From NCBI GenBank assembly GCA_018257865.1, contig JAEUBA010000008.1, forward strand, positions 496,001 through 560,000: DNA of 64,000 nt, in the 5' to 3' direction. This document shows positions 22,814-36,000 of the stretch, piece after piece; positions within the stretch are counted from its first letter, which is position 1; every line of letters starts with the position of its first letter. The position numbers and the translations under genes are program-made. The stretch comes from Stereocaulon alpinum. Taxonomy: Eukaryota > Ascomycota > Lecanoromycetes > Lecanorales > Stereocaulaceae. A model generated the notes under the pieces. The model had not been told where the DNA came from. It did no database searches and was given only the letters and a program-made list of their open reading frames with translations.

Positions 22814-24029
22814 CTAATTTTTACTCTTTCTCTTCGCTTTGGCTTTCGTCTCCGTTGATCGTGGGCGAGGTGTAACAACGTATCTGTTGATGTTCGCCTT
22901 CTTCCTAGTCTTGTAACCGCTCTTGGTCTTGGGAAGAGTCAGCGCATGTAAATGAGTATGGTGTTAGGTTACCTACCAATTGACCCCAAATACTAACAGG
23001 GTTAACATTGCCCTTGGATTTCCCTCGACCTCCACCGTGAGGATGATCTTCAGCATTCATTGCGACACCCCTTACCGTCGGGCGGATACCCAACCATCTC
23101 TTCCGACCAGCTTTTCCAAGTTGTCGCCTATTGAAGTTAACATTACTTGCAGTACCAATTGTTGCACAGCAATCCTTGTGAATCCTCCGCACTTCCCCAC
23201 TCTTCAATTTGACATCCACATAAACCGCTTTCTTGGGGTCTCCTTCGCCTCTGCTGACCACTGTTGCGAAAGTGCCAGCACTTCGACATAGCTGTGCTCC
23301 ACCTCCCTTCTTAAGACCAACGTTGTAGACGATGGTACCCGGCGGTATCATGTGTAGTGGCATGCAATTTCCTCTGAAAGCTGTTTTGGCCGCAATCATA
23401 CCAGCGTCAGCTGTACCCCCGAGCTCTCGTACCAAGTGATCCGGTATTCCCTGCCTAAAGCTCTCGACTTCTTCTCCTGCTCTCATACCATGTGGCGCGA
23501 CAATGTATGAGTAGCTCCTCGTTTGACCAACGCTCCGGCTGAGCAGTGCGATGTGCGCGCTTCGATTGGGATCGTATTCTATACGCTCCACTAGGTGCTT
23601 CCCAGGTTCCATTCGATGGTAGTCGAGGACTCGTATCCTTCTTTTCGCACCTCCGCCTCGATGTCGGACTGTAATTCTGCCTGTATGACTATTCCTCCCG
23701 CCCAAATGTTGGCCTTTTCGCGCAAATGTGAGTGGGAGGTGAGGTCGTCCTTTGTAGAGATGGTCGTTGATCGGCCGTTTGAGATGTCGTACACCAGGTG
23801 TACGGGGCTTGTATGTTCGTAGTATTGCTGCACTTGGCTCTTCCGGCGTATGACTTGGATGTGATTGGACGCCGCGAGGTTCCTTGGTAAATCTACTGGA
23901 AGCTTGAGGTGGAAGGACCTCTGTCGCGTACGAATGTATCGATCGACGAGAAGAGGTGCAAAAGCATTGGCAGCGGTGGAGGGACTGCCGAATGAAGATG
24001 CGTGGTTGCAACATCTTCAAGGTAGCCAT
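22814..24029 (-). CDS. RML2: Mitochondrial large-subunit ribosomal protein uL2m
   Basis: Component of the mitochondrial large ribosomal subunit near the peptidyl-transferase centre. Exons 24029-22977 and 22927-22814, about 388 residues. The first 50 residues are rich in R, S and Q with few acids (MATLKMLQPRIFIRQSLHRC), a mitochondrial presequence. The body shows the L2 hallmarks: GRITVRHRGGGAKRR, IEYDPNRSAHIALL, and the C-terminal VRGVAMNAEDHPHGGGRGKS with the histidine important in bacterial L2. The 49-bp intron near the end is needed: splicing gives SIWGQLTKSGYKTRKK and a basic tail, while reading through gives an unrelated end at 22905. Confidence 0.95.
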
Positions 24030-24833
24030 GGTGATGTCTCAGTCATGCTAAAGTCGTCCACCAGACTGATTTGAACCTGCAATGATTTTGATTTCGAGCA
24101 GATTGTGCTTAGTCATGTACTAAAATGGCGTAGCGCATATCTCGCGTTGTTGCCATGCGAGATCCTAGCTCGACATTACCCAGAGAATCCGAGGAATCCA
24201 AGTCTCTCCCATTTGAGACATGAGCACTTGAACCTCCAACATCCTACTCTACATCTCAGCCTGTACTTCCTACACTGTTCATACAGCATTGATCTGTAAT
24301 TAAATTGCATCTCCTGAGAATTCTGGTTCGTTGTACCTAGCCGCAGAGTCGCTTGTTAGCGCAGAAACACGGCCGCAGACGTGCGTACTGTTTACCTCAC
24401 GCTCCGCCTGGACAAGTCCTCACCACCTCTCTCCACCACCACATCCTTCCTAGAGGTTATTGTACCTTGACAACCTCGAAGGATCTCTGCCACCTCGGGC
24501 CAGCTAAGACTTCCGACCAACAAGCCTCAAGTCCATCCTTGCTTGTATCAACAACGCGGGGACTGCTTGATACAAGGCATTAAATCTCGCAAAACACGGC
24601 CAGCTTCAACAAGACCACCAGGTCCCCTGCCCAAATAGGTGTGTTATCCTCATGGACAATGGAGAAAGGCAGTAGGAAGCTTGAAACGTCCATTATGACT
24701 AACACGTACACTGCAGAGCTCACCAAAATCGAGAGTACTGATACGAGCTACGAGCGAGATATCAATACCAATTGACCTTATCAAGAAGGCATTTCGACTC
24801 AGCCAGGCTGCAGTCGGATCAGCAAACAGAGAG
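24030..24833. other. Divergent promoter region between uL2m and cyclin B
   Basis: About 800 bp with no supported coding sequence. It probably includes a long 5' leader for the cyclin, with pyrimidine-rich stretches at 24370-24500. Confidence 0.5.
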
Positions 24834-26554
24834 ATGCCTCCAGTATGTCATTGCACTCATTGTGGACGCGAAAGCTGGTCACACACACCGCGTCGTGCAC
24901 GAAGTGGGGCCATATCATGTACTGACAGATATAATAGGCACGAACTGTACGGCAGCGTGCCTTCAACAACGAGAACGACGAGAATAGTGGCACGACACGT
25001 CTAACACGAGCAAAGGCTGCAGCTTTGACAGGGCCCGAAGACACGGGTGTGGAGAACATGGTCAAGAAAGCTCTAATCACGAAGAAGTCAGCGACCAATG
25101 TTTCAACCGCGAATGCTGCACATGGACAACGCAAGAGGGCGGCATTGGGCGACGTCAGCAATGTCACAAAGAACGACTTGGTGGACTCCAAAGAAGGCAA
25201 GAAGGCGTTGAGTGGAAAAGCTGGACTCGTATCCAAAGCTGCGCAAAACGCTGGTGTACAGAAGCTCTCGCGTACGAATTCGAGTCGGTCAATCCTTGGT
25301 ACTAAAGATCATAACAAGAAAACAACCTCATCGGACCTGAAGCGACCGGCAAGCGGCTCGGGCGTGATGGGCGGAGCTACTAAAAAGAGACACACCGGCT
25401 CGACAGGTAGCCAGCAATCAATTAGAGAGGAGCACGCAGACTCAGAGAACGAGCCACCCCAGAAGAGAGCAACTGGGACCGAGACAGAGCGCGTCAAAGC
25501 AGACGTGAAGCAGGAGGTCGCGCCCGTTGCTACTCTCCAGCCTGAGCCTGAAGTCAAGCAAGCCTTTGCTGATGGCGTTCAAGATTTGGACGCAGAAGAC
25601 TATGATGACCCTCTCATGGTTGCTGAGTATGTCAGTGAGATCTTTGAGTATCTCAAGGTTCTTGAAGAGTCAACAATGCCCAATCCGGACTATATGGACC
25701 ACCAAGAACACTTAGAATGGCAGCTGCGCGGCGTCCTCATCGACTGGCTGATAGAAGTCCATACCCGATTCCACCTCCTGCCCGAGACCATTTTCCTCGC
25801 CGTCAATATCATCGATCGCTTCATGTCTGCTAGAGTCGTTGAATTGGAGAAGTTGCAACTGGTCGGTATTACAGCCATGTTCATCGCGTCAAAATACGAG
25901 GAAGTTCTTTCGCCTCATGTCCAAAACTTCAAGCACGTTGCGGACGATGGCTTCTCCGAAGATGAGATTCTGAAAGCGGAAAGATTTGTTTTATCTGCCC
26001 TCAATTACGACCTTAGCTATCCCAATCCCATGAACTTTCTTCGAAGGATATCGAAAGCCGACAATTACGACATCCAGACGCGTACCCTGGGAAAGTACCT
26101 ACTTGAAATCAGCTTGCTCGACCATCAATTCATGGGCTACCATCCAAGTCACATTGCTGCTGCTTCCATGTACCTAGCCCGGCTGATACTGGAGCGAGGT
26201 GACTGGGTATGTATTGTATCTTGTTCCTTCGTGGTACTATACTAAACATTACAGGATGCGACACTGACGCATTACTCCGGCTACACCGAAGAGGAGATTC
26301 AACCTGTCTTCAAGCTTATGGTTGATTATCTCCACCGTCCTGTTCTCCACGAAGCATTTTTCAAGAAGTATGCGAGCAAGAAGTTCCTGAAAGGCATGCC
26401 TACACGTCCGTCTATTTGTAGATACTTACTAACCTGTCATCTAGCATCGATCCTTACCCGACAATGGGCAAAGAAGTACCACCCACTCTACCTCGATCAA
26501 CAAACCACAACTACTCCTTATAGTTCGCTCAACACTCACAACAACAAAGGATAA
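24834..26554 (+). CDS. G2/mitotic B-type cyclin
   Basis: Activating subunit of Cdk1 that drives entry into mitosis. Exons: 24834-24842 (MPP only), 24938-26206, 26255-26393 and 26445-26554, about 508 residues. The N-terminus reads MPPARTVRQRAFNNENDEN, as in other fungal B cyclins, and carries a destruction box RAALGDVSN (about residues 70-78) and lysine-rich stretches. The cyclin box starts with HLEWQLRGVLIDWLIEVHTRF and continues with FLAVNIIDRF and FIASKYEEV; the C-terminal cyclin fold has LLDHQFMGYHPSHIAAASMYLA. The last intron, 26394-26444, would start GCATGC and end CTAG. It is 51 bp, in frame and has no stop, so it could instead be retained, adding 17 residues. The spliced form gives KFLKASILTRQWAKKY, which is what the family shows. 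Confidence 0.94.
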
Positions 26555-28392
26555 TGATGCGTCGCACATGGGCAGTTGTGCCGTCGCTGTTACATTAAAG
26601 TTGATCCGACCTTCAAACTGCTTTTTTGCACGGCACGACCATAATTGGATGAAGTCTATTGTAACTGACCTGAGCGCGAGCGCTGTGTGCCAATCACAGC
26701 AACATCATCATTCCTATTGCACCACTTTTCAGCATCTGTATTCCTGCACTACTGGCGTTCTGACATCACGAGTATCTTTATCATTCAAATGTGCTGGCGC
26801 TGGAGGCTCACGCACATGGCATACGAAATGTTCCCTATTCCGCTGGCGATGATAAAACGCCACAAAAAATGAAATGGGGAGGTTCCCTGGCAGAGAGGTA
26901 TGAAGACAGAGAGCTAGAACATGCACGTTGGCTTTGCGCAGCTTCAATCAGGCTTTGGCACTCTATTGCTGCGTTTCCATACTTGAGTCACTGTTGGACA
27001 CTGACCGCATGTTATAGCTTTAGCAATGATAGTCTCAAGCTCATGTCCAATTATCCCTCTACAATGAAATGATGTGCTTCGAAATTGTCTCCTGGTCCCA
27101 TACTCTCTTGACAGCAGGCCTTTTCCGTCTCCTACAAGTCTTCCTCAACACGCACGCCTCTTCAATTCATGGCAAGTTCGTCTCTTGTGATGACAGGCTA
27201 ACCCTAGCTATGTCATCTGTGCAAGGTTGCAGTAACATACCAGTCGTCCAGGTCAGATCCTGAACCTGCTGAGCTTAACGCATTGGCCGAATGCCACATG
27301 ATCAATAATTACACGCAGATTGCGCGAGACCTTGTCGATGTTTCCAATCTCACCTTTGAGGGTCTCGATACAACGATTTTGACAGTGTAATGGACTCGAT
27401 ACGACATTTCTGAGTGCCAACTTTCGACCCGAGCGACTTCACTGGGCTAACAGCTCTGAGATACCATTCCAATCAGACAGGCAGGCTTGAGCAAGTAAGT
27501 CGGTCGACCTTTCCATCCCACCACTCGACCATACATCGTTGACTAGCAGACCGGACCGGCTAGACCCTCGAAAGCAGAATTATCGTGTCCAAGCCAACGT
27601 GGTCTAGCGCGCTCTTGAAATGTCAGTGATTGGCTTGTGGCATATCATGACGCTCAACAGTAGAAATATGGAAACCCGACGAAGTCTAGCGCTTTATGCA
27701 TCTGATTCTATGGAGGAATTCGACTACCACGGTCCTATTGAAGGGTTTGTTTGGTACGATATGTTGAGGGCGATGGGCAGTGCGATTCTACTGTTATATC
27801 GAAGCACTTGGCCTCCATGACTCGATTGAAAGGATGTCGCCTCACCTACACGTCTTAACCACCCCTAAGCCTCGAAGACAGACGAAGAGAGACCTCAAGT
27901 ATAGTTTAGCTAAACTATGTTCTATTCGATCGAGCCACTAATCCCCACGCAGTCCGATCTCAGTTCGACTGACAAGTCTATCAGGTTAGAGTGTACTTTT
28001 TGACCTGTGATAACATCGAACAAGTGGACTGGCTGGCTGAATCAGCCACTAAACCGCCCGACTAAGCACGACGCTCAGAGATATAAACCATACCTTAGAC
28101 ACTCAACGAGGCTTAGCGGTTTTTGTGATCCATAAACTGGCCAAAACTTATAATTGTATTCCGCACACATGATCTGGTCAATCACACACCGACATCCAAA
28201 TATTAGATTACTGCAATCCGAACCAAAGCTAGCGTCTCTTGAGCAGATTTGAGCGGACAAGGCTGCCGAAGAAGAAAACACAATAGCCTCAGCAAAGCCT
28301 AGTGCCTATCGACAATTTCCGCCACAATCCACTCATCCTGGTGTTGAGCTGAGAACGTCTACACAACACTCGTACTGTTCAATCAATGCAGA
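26555..28392. other. Intergenic, about 1.8 kb
   Basis: Many short overlapping ORFs, none with recognisable motifs. Possibly includes decayed coding sequence around 27260-27830, but I cannot identify it. Confidence 0.4.
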
Positions 28393-29416
28393 ATGGCCCT
28401 CCAAACATCACCGACACTCGATCAACCAAAGCGTAAATTCAAAGATTCGTCACAAAACTGGTACTGTAAAACGAGCAAAGTCTTCCCGAAAATGCACAAG
28501 ACGACCACAATGAAGAAACCAGGTTTGTATTTGCTTCACCCGTGACCTCAATTTTCTAACTGAGCATTGGGAGAAGATCACATCAGCGAGCTACCCACAG
28601 AACTACTACTCGAGATCGTCAAATATCTAATTCCATCAAAGCCAACCGTCATCCTCGCGACGCAGTATTGGGAGAGAGGACGGAGTAAATATATCTCCAA
28701 CGAGGTGCAAATCACCCGTGTATCAAGGCTTCTTTCCCAGGTAGCTTTCCAAGTCCTGTACGGCCATCGCTTGTTCGAAGTCCCCGCCGGTACAGGATAT
28801 GCAATGGCAGTAAGTTTTGCGGCCTCATAGCAGCTCTGCTTAGACACATTAGCTTACACATCTTCAGCATCGTGAAGAACCGAGAAGGTTTACTTCGGAG
28901 TGGTTCACATGGCGGAATTTCCTTGAGAAAAGGGATCGAACGCTTCCAATGAGGACACAGATGGACCACTTCAACTCGTTGATACACAATACTCCCGCGC
29001 GGGAATATCTCGCACACCTGAAGATAGCGATCAACAGCTATCAGCTAAGAGCGTTTCAAGAAGGGCAAGTGCTGAACACATTACAAGAAGCTCGAGGCTT
29101 GAAAGTCCTGGAGCTTATACTGATGCCTTATGACTGCAGCGAGGACGTTTGGCCAAGTTTGTCGACCCTTGCTGAGCAATCAAATCATCTCCAACGGACC
29201 AGGCATGATGTGTCTTCCGGAACGTCGTGCACGAATAACACGGAAATCTTCAACCATTTGTTCGAGCAATTGGAGGAAGCGAATGAGGAATGGGCTTCTG
29301 TGAGCCGTATGGCCAAAGGTTTCAGGCAATCCTGTAAGCCGTGTGTCAGAACGTATGTATTCATTCAGTCAAGCAGATGGGACTTTGTCATTAGCGACGA
29401 ACAGGAGCATCCCTAG
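28393..29416 (+). CDS. F-box protein, copy 1 of a local family
   Basis: Predicted substrate-recognition subunit of an SCF ubiquitin ligase. Exons 28393-28522, 28574-28809 and 28868-29416, about 304 residues. The N-terminal 43 residues are basic and variable. The F-box begins across the first splice: EDHISELPTELLLEIVKYLI, followed by VSRLLSQVAFQVLYGHRLFEV. The C-terminal domain is variable: FNSLIHNTPAREYLAHLKIAI, then LQEARGLKVLELILMPYD. The exon phases (1 then 0) are the same as in the minus-strand copy at 30641-31636, so the two are paralogues. No leucine-rich or WD repeats. It may be a recently expanded, lineage-specific gene; activity is unproven. Confidence 0.78.
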
Positions 29417-30099
29417 TAAGGCTCATGAGTTCTCGGTAGCAAGGTTCGGACGAAGGCAACAGAAGGCTAGACGTACTATGGACATTCTGGCCCTATCCCA
29501 TCGACCGCTGACCTGACACCTCGTGGCGTTGCCGAGAATAGCAAAAATTGACAAACTTCAATATCTAAGGTATGTATACAATAGTCTGACAGTGTTTAAA
29601 TCATTTCAAGTCAGGTTGTTCATCAAGATCTGAAGAACAAGCGTGTAAATGTCCATGGAATATGACCCCTCCTGATATCGTGCCTATCGGAAACGTCATT
29701 CAACTTAGCCTACTGGGCAAGTATTCTGCAGCTCGCACTCGGCTGCAAGTCCTCACCACTTTCCCTCTACTTCTCATTGATCATTTGGGAGTGAAGCCCA
29801 ATAATAGAGCCAGTTACTCCCTTATTCTTTGATTCTTCATCGCCGACGTTCTCGAGACGAATGGCGCTTGAAGGAACCACGGGAGTGGCATTGAAGCCGG
29901 GTGGTTAAACATCGCCTGAGTGTCAAAACACTTTTCGAAGATCGTTCTCCATGTTCTCTACAATTGCCGCTGCCTTTCAAAATCACTCAGTGATGGGCAA
30001 CCTCTGTCCCATAGTAACAACCCCAAAGTTATACCGTGGCATCAACGCTCATAGTAAATCAAACTCCGGCTAGAGCTCGGAAAGACTCCACAATAACAC
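29417..30099. other. Intergenic between F-box genes
   Basis: No intact ORF. May contain the eroded 5' half of the F-box relic that follows. Confidence 0.4.
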
Positions 30100-30360
30100 A
30101 GATACAAAACATGCGCTTGTAACACCTGTGCAATACTTTCATCTCTAAAACTCCAGCAAATGACTTCTTGAGGCGCTTATACATCAGAGTCTTGGACCAA
30201 ACGGGAGAGAAACTCCGAGAGCCAGAGCTTCTAGATTCGCTTCAGCGGGCTGAAGGACTGCGAATGCTTATTTTGGGTCTCGTGTTGGCAATTACCGTAG
30301 ACGATATTAGGCAAGACATAAGGATACTGGCTTGGATACCTTGGTAACCTTACGAAGGAT
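30100..30360 (+). pseudogene. Decayed third F-box family copy (3' part only)
   Basis: In one plus frame, beginning around 30110, the sequence reads MRL, an in-frame TAA, then HLCNTFISKTPANDFLRRLYI and DSLQRAEGLRMLILGLVLAI. This aligns in order with the variable domain of the intact copy at 28393 (FNSLIHNTPAREYLAHLKI and LQEARGLKVLELILMPYD). The frame then ends, with TAA soon after 30340. No F-box could be found upstream. It is a relic lying between two intact paralogues. Confidence 0.6.
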
Positions 30361-30640
30361 TGGCCGCCACGGGGCCTGCATAAGAACTCAAAACATTTAA
30401 ACCGGCGTGGCACTATCTTCACGTTTCATCCGTTGAGCAATGATATAACGGTCTTCATATGCCGTCAACCACAATGCGTGTGCCTGTACGTGAATAATGC
30501 ATTGGTTACGTCAATTCTATGCTAAACCAGCTGGCCATGAGGACTAGAGGAATGGAGCTCTTCGAGCACGAAACTGATCGTTCACTGAAGTCATATCCCG
30601 TCACATCGATCTCTGTAGCATGTCCTATCACGCATGTTCT

Positions 30641-31636
30641 CTATCGAGAGTTAGAAGTCGCTGCATCTATGGATATTGTATACACAGACCTTATCAACCC
30701 CCTCACCTCCTCTTCGAGCAAGGATAGGTTGTCCTTGGGCATATTGAAGAGGGAATGGTTCTTGTTTCTTTGCTGCAGAACAGTCGTGAACTGGCGCAAG
30801 TCTTCCCGGACAACTTCCCCAAGTCTTCTTTCTTGTTTTGCAAGAGTGATGTTGGGGACATGGTCCAACTCTGTCAAGGACAGGAGATATGGACCTAGTC
30901 TTTCGCACAGTAAGACATCCGCTTCGTAACTGATCGGATTCAGCTCTATGGTTTTCAGGCCTTGCAGTCTCTTTAAAGCTTCAGCGAAAGACGGATCTTT
31001 GAACTCATCGATGTCTTTCCCTACAATATTGATACGGAGGTTTGTTAAGAACTTTTGGGCGGGATGTGAGAATGACAGATCACGAAGCCTCGCCAATCTC
31101 ATCCCATAGTAGATCTCTTGTCTCCAATGGAAAGCATCGCAAAGTGGCTAGGTACGGATTAGGAGCCTGTGAAACCTGCACAACGATGGTCTGAAGGCTT
31201 ACAACGGGGTCTCGTACGCGTCCACCGCTGAATTCGAACCATTTATTAGTGTACAAGATATCATTGATCAACGCAGAGAAGCGTTTGCAGGTGCGTGCTA
31301 GATTTATTGCGTGATTTGTATTGCCCCAGGTAGCTGGCTTCGAGCCGGGGGGCTTCCTGAAGGTCCAGCGAATTGGACCTTCGACTGAGCCAAGGTGTTT
31401 GACTATCTCGACGAGAAGTTCTGTTGGAAGTTTATCGAGCCAAGAGCGTTCTTGAAAAAGTTAGCAATAACTGAGAGTCACAGCAGATACGAGATGAGAC
31501 GACCACTGTTACTGTTCTCTAAGTCACAGATTTGCGAGGACTTTCTGTTCGAGCCCGTTCTTGTAAGTCGGGTACCTTTCTTACTCTTCAAACGATGAGG
31601 TAAAGCTAGAAGCATCCCTGGCAGTTTTGAGGCCAT
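30641..31636 (-). CDS. F-box protein, copy 2 of a local family
   Basis: Exons 31636-31504, 31450-31203 and 31147-30641, about 295 residues. It starts MASKLPGMLLALPHRLKSKK, a basic leader like that of copy 1. The F-box crosses the first splice: RSWLDKLPTELLVEIVKHLG, and continues INLARTCKRFSALINDILYT. After the second intron (55 bp, GTAAGC to CTAG) it reads PLCDAFHWRQEIYYGMRLAR, then HPAQKFLTNLRINIVG and LKRLQGLKTIELNPISYEAD, matching the order of blocks in copy 1. The shared intron positions and phases support recent common origin. It is oriented tail to tail with copy 1, with the relic between. Predicted SCF adaptor; target unknown. Confidence 0.75.
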
Positions 31637-32231
31637 GTTACCAGCAAGGCACTCTTGGACCAACGGCTATTGGTTTAGTATGCTGGACTTGGATGTTTGG
31701 AGAAAGGTACTTGAGTAGTGATCGGAGTATGATATTGCAAGCAGGATCGGGAAAGTGCCAGTCATTGAGCGGAATCCTAGCATTGTTTGCGTACGATCAA
31801 GCTTGTTATGTAATGAGGCTTCTGCGGGACCCAGGGAAATTTGGCCATTAGCGATGATTGAGAAGCGTGTATAATATTACCACGGTGAAGCTGGCAGCAG
31901 GCTTCTGTTAAGCTAAAAAGTACGCTGGCATATAAAATAACCGGGAACATGGTGGGGGGCCACACTAGAGAAGCTAGGCACATGACCGTGAGGTTGTGTA
32001 CCTACAATCTATCAAGAATGGTAGCAGGCCGTAAGGTACCTTCCACTTCAGTCTCTTAGGGGGTTTGGGGCAAAAGTCTCGGGAGACGGCTCGCAGTCTC
32101 GGGTCGGGAAGCCCCACTACAGCAAGCTCTTAGTGGGGCAAAACCTCCCGATGAAGCCCAATTTGAATCCCCCAAGAAGCTGATAACTTTGATTTTCCCC
32201 ACCTTCAATATTTTAATAATAGCCAACTAAG
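31637..32231. other. Divergent promoter region, F-box copy 2 and Tma20
   Basis: 595 bp. A G-rich patch at about 32057-32145 contains two GTGGGG/CCCCAC-type blocks. No supported ORF. Confidence 0.45.
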
Positions 32232-32879
32232 ATGTTCAAGAAAGAGTGAGTCAACAAACCAGAATGCCCGACCAATACCGCTGACTCAAGAATGCAGTAT
32301 CTCAGCGGGCGCCAAATCTAAAGTCAAGTCCTCTGTCCAGCGTGCCATACGGAACAAGATCATCGAGATATATCCTCTACTCGCCCCACATATCGATGAG
32401 ATAATACCGAAGAAGTCGCAACTAGATCTGCTGAAGCTGTATGGCCGTTCGTACCTGTCACATTTGAGTGTCCTGCTAATGAAGCCAGCCCTGATCGAGT
32501 CTCTGTATACGCTCTCGACAACAATGCTCTTTTCTGGCAGCACATGGACGATCCTCTAATCCCACACCTTCGTGTCGTTCACCAATTCCCGCAGTGCTTC
32601 TCACGCATAGGTATAGATCGGGGTGCAATACGCTTCGTGCTGTCTGGCGCTACACTCATGGCGCCTGGGCTGACTTCCGCTGGAGGGAAGCTACCGCAGA
32701 AGGATGAAGAATTGAAGGAAGGCGATGTGGCTGTTATAGAGGCAGAAGGTAAAGAGGAGGCATGTCTTGTGGGTCAGCTCAGGATGGGAACTGAAGACAT
32801 TAAAGACAAGAAGAAAGGCGTTGTGATGGATATGGGGCATTATCTAGGTGACGGGTTATGGAAATTAAGTATTGACTGA
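32232..32879 (+). CDS. TMA20: Translation machinery-associated protein Tma20 (MCT-1 homologue)
   Basis: Ribosome-associated PUA-domain protein that works with Tma22 (DENR) in recycling 40S subunits and in re-initiation. Exons 32232-32245, 32298-32438 and 32489-32879, 181 residues, the usual size. The start MFKKDISAGAKSKVKSSVQR is the family N-terminus. Joining exons 2 and 3 gives LLKLPDRVSVYALDNNALFW. The PUA domain has IGIDRGAIRFVLSGATLMAPG, AVIEAEGKEEACLVGQ and the GDGLW end. Reading through the 50-bp second intron would give a frame that stops early. It is a core gene without oddities. Confidence 0.95.
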
Positions 32880-33088
32880 AAACAAATTGGCCACGGACGT
32901 CTTGCGCATCTCAGTGCAACGGCGTAGCCTTCCGTTTGCAAGTGGAACATTACCAAATGTGAAAGTCCTTTGGGTATGAGGCAAGTAGACGAATGTTCGG
33001 AAAGAGACTAGCGTTAGGGTTACCACTACTTGGACCTTCGAGTTCCCCTGGTCAAAGGTAGACTATTAACCCCTCCTCCAGCTAAGCT

Positions 33089-36000
33089 ATGTATTGGCCG
33101 TTAGGAGCACCTCGGGTATATGCAGCAAGCAGAAGAAAGCGAAAGCCACCCGAAATCGCCGAGGAGACAGGAAAAGGCGACTTGGAGGCGGCCGCAGAGG
33201 ATATTCGGGGCCTTCGCGTTGCACGAAATGGTCATCTCTTCGTAACGATTACCGAGACCGCCTTGACCGTCTGGCAGACAGCTGTAGGTGGAAATCCATG
33301 GGGTATTGACTGGTTCTGACTGATCAATAGCCAGTAGTAGTCCTCGCCTCTGTGACACGATCCGTTCAATCCCTCAAGAACTACGGCAACAATGTTGCTG
33401 TCCTTCTACGCCCGGACTCCTCCATAGCCGTTGTGCAGACTTCCCTTGGCTTTCTTGTTACATACACGATCGTACCAGACCCCAGTGCCCGCGTGTACCA
33501 GCAATTGCGCGAAAATGGGCACGCTCACAGGCAAAGTAACTCAGACCGCTTAGCATTCGAGGAGGAGCGCAGAGGATTCCCAGAGGTTAACATACGGTTT
33601 CGCATGGTCATAAAGGTTGATGCTGGTATTGAAAAGGTTTTAGCACTGGACGATGAGCTTGTGGTAGCCACAGAGAAACCGCCAGCTGTGCAATGCATCC
33701 GATGGGCGCCGGACAGTACTGGTAGTCAGACAAGCACGGAGCTGCTGAGTCGCATGTCATGGATTCAGAAGAAGTCATGCGTTGTGGACATGGTATATGA
33801 CAGAGCCATGAGCCTTGCTATATGGATCACTAATGAGGGTAGAGCTTATGCTGTGCAGCGGTTGTCTGCGCAGCCAAAAGAGGCAGATGTACCTAGGAGG
33901 CTGTTCCGCGGATACGGATTCCATACTCCAGAAAGGGACGAGGAAGTGGCTACCAAGGCCTCAATCAACGCGCGATTCTCACTACTAGCAGTCGGTTGTG
34001 CCGATGCCGAGGTGCATGTATACACAGCCCGAGACTATCAGGGAAGTATACCACTTTCCCACAAGTTAGAGTCTCCAATGTCGCTACTTTCGACGGGTTC
34101 AATATCGACTTTGAGCTACTCGCCGGACGGATACTGTCTATTTGTTGGGTATGAAAAAGGCTGGGCACTGTGGAGTGTGTATGGGAAACTCCAAACCTCC
34201 AGCTTCAATGCTGACCGCAAGATCTCGGACGCCAATGGTGAAGGCTGGCTGCAAGGCGTACAGAACGCGGCATGGCTCAGTGCTGGAACGAACGTTCTTC
34301 TCACTGGCCAGAATGATAATCGGTTATGGCTTCTGGAAATGGCAAAGAGTGCTGTCACTGGATGCTACTGTGCCGCCAACGTGTCTCGAACGGTTCTCTT
34401 GACCGATTCGACTCTCATGGTATACCGCGGGTATGATCTGCCTGTGCTGACCACTATATCGGCCGATGCTTCTTTGTGGCACCACGTTCAAATTCCACCA
34501 ACATATCTGGCAAACCAGCGACCGATACGATCTGCGGTCATTTCTTCGGATGGGCGCTATGTAGCAATCGCTGGCCGACGTGGGCTTGCCCATTACAGTG
34601 TCAGCAGCGGACGCTGGAAGACCTTTGATGACTTGCAAGCCGAGAACGCTTTCGTTGTCCGAGGTGGAATGTGTTGGTACCAGCATATTCTCATCGCAGC
34701 TGTGGAGAGTGATAACTACCATGAGGTACGCCCTGCTTCTTCCTCCCAAGCACATCCGCTGATGATTTCAGCTACGTCTTTACTCTAGAGAGCGCGGACT
34801 TGATGAGTCCTCTCTTCTCTACGTCGAACAACTGCCCTCGGCAGCTGTAGTTATCGCCCTTACCGGACAGGATTCTTTACTTGTATACACATATCAGAAT
34901 ATCCTTTACCATTTCGTCATCAACGCATCCTCCGCTACCGTTAATCTTGTGCAAGTTGGCCAGATTGCTCTGCACGGCATCGTGCGAGCACCTGCGCGGG
35001 TCAGAGCTGTCAGTTGGATACTGCCCGATCATCAGCTGCGTGAGTTTCCTTCATGGCTACAAGCAATTCGTGGAGCTGACCTGGAGAAGGCGAGGGCGAC
35101 CCTTCACAGGATGTTGCCCATGCGTCAGTTATTTTCCTGGTTGACGCAAAGCTCGTACTATTACAGTCCTCCAACAACGGAGATCGAGGCTTGAAGTACG
35201 ACATGAGAATTATTGCCAGTAACGTCGAGTATTTCGATCTCATGCGGGACCAATTCTCGCTTCCGGGCACGCCAGATCGATCACTTCCTCCATCTCCTTC
35301 CGCCGAGGGTGCTCTCGACGTATTCCATACCGATCGAGGGCTGCGAGACTCCTTGTGGTATTTTGATGGCAATGACGTGCAATGCTGGATGGACGTTGAG
35401 GATCTCATTGAATCAGCTTCGACATTGAATGACCGGGAACTACCGCCCACTGTCTCAATTTCCGCAGACTTCTATCCCACATCCGTGCTATTGAATAAGG
35501 GGATACTCCTAGGCATAGACGCCGATTTGGTCCAGCGTCGTGATGTACAATTCGCCTTTTTCCGTTTCTCGATCAGGACCCAACTGTTTCTTCCCCAAAT
35601 CCTCCGCCGTCAACTCGCTCACTTCGACGAGTCAGCTGCATCGTCTCTGGCCCATCGCTACCGAGCTCTACCTTACTTCTCGCACGCACTCGAAATGCTC
35701 CTTCATACTGTACTTGACGATGAGGTCGACAAACCACCTGATCCGGAACAAGCTTTACTTCCCTCCGTTCTCTCTTTTCTGTCATCCTTCCCAGAGTACC
35801 TCGACATTCTCGTGCAATGTACTCGCAAGACAGAGGTCCGCTCGTGGCGGACGTTGTTCTCACACCTACCACCACCACAAGAGCTCTTTGAGCAGTCTCT
35901 GGCCAAAGGCATGCTAAAGACCGCGGGAGGTTACTTGCTCGTTCTTCATACCTTTGAAGAAATGAACACGGGTTCAGAACAATGCGTCCGATTACTGCAG

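Noticed and set aside
28567..28830. Short F-box ORF as a complete gene
   Set aside because: It starts without ATG inside an intron and ends in the next intron; splicing gives a 304-residue F-box protein.
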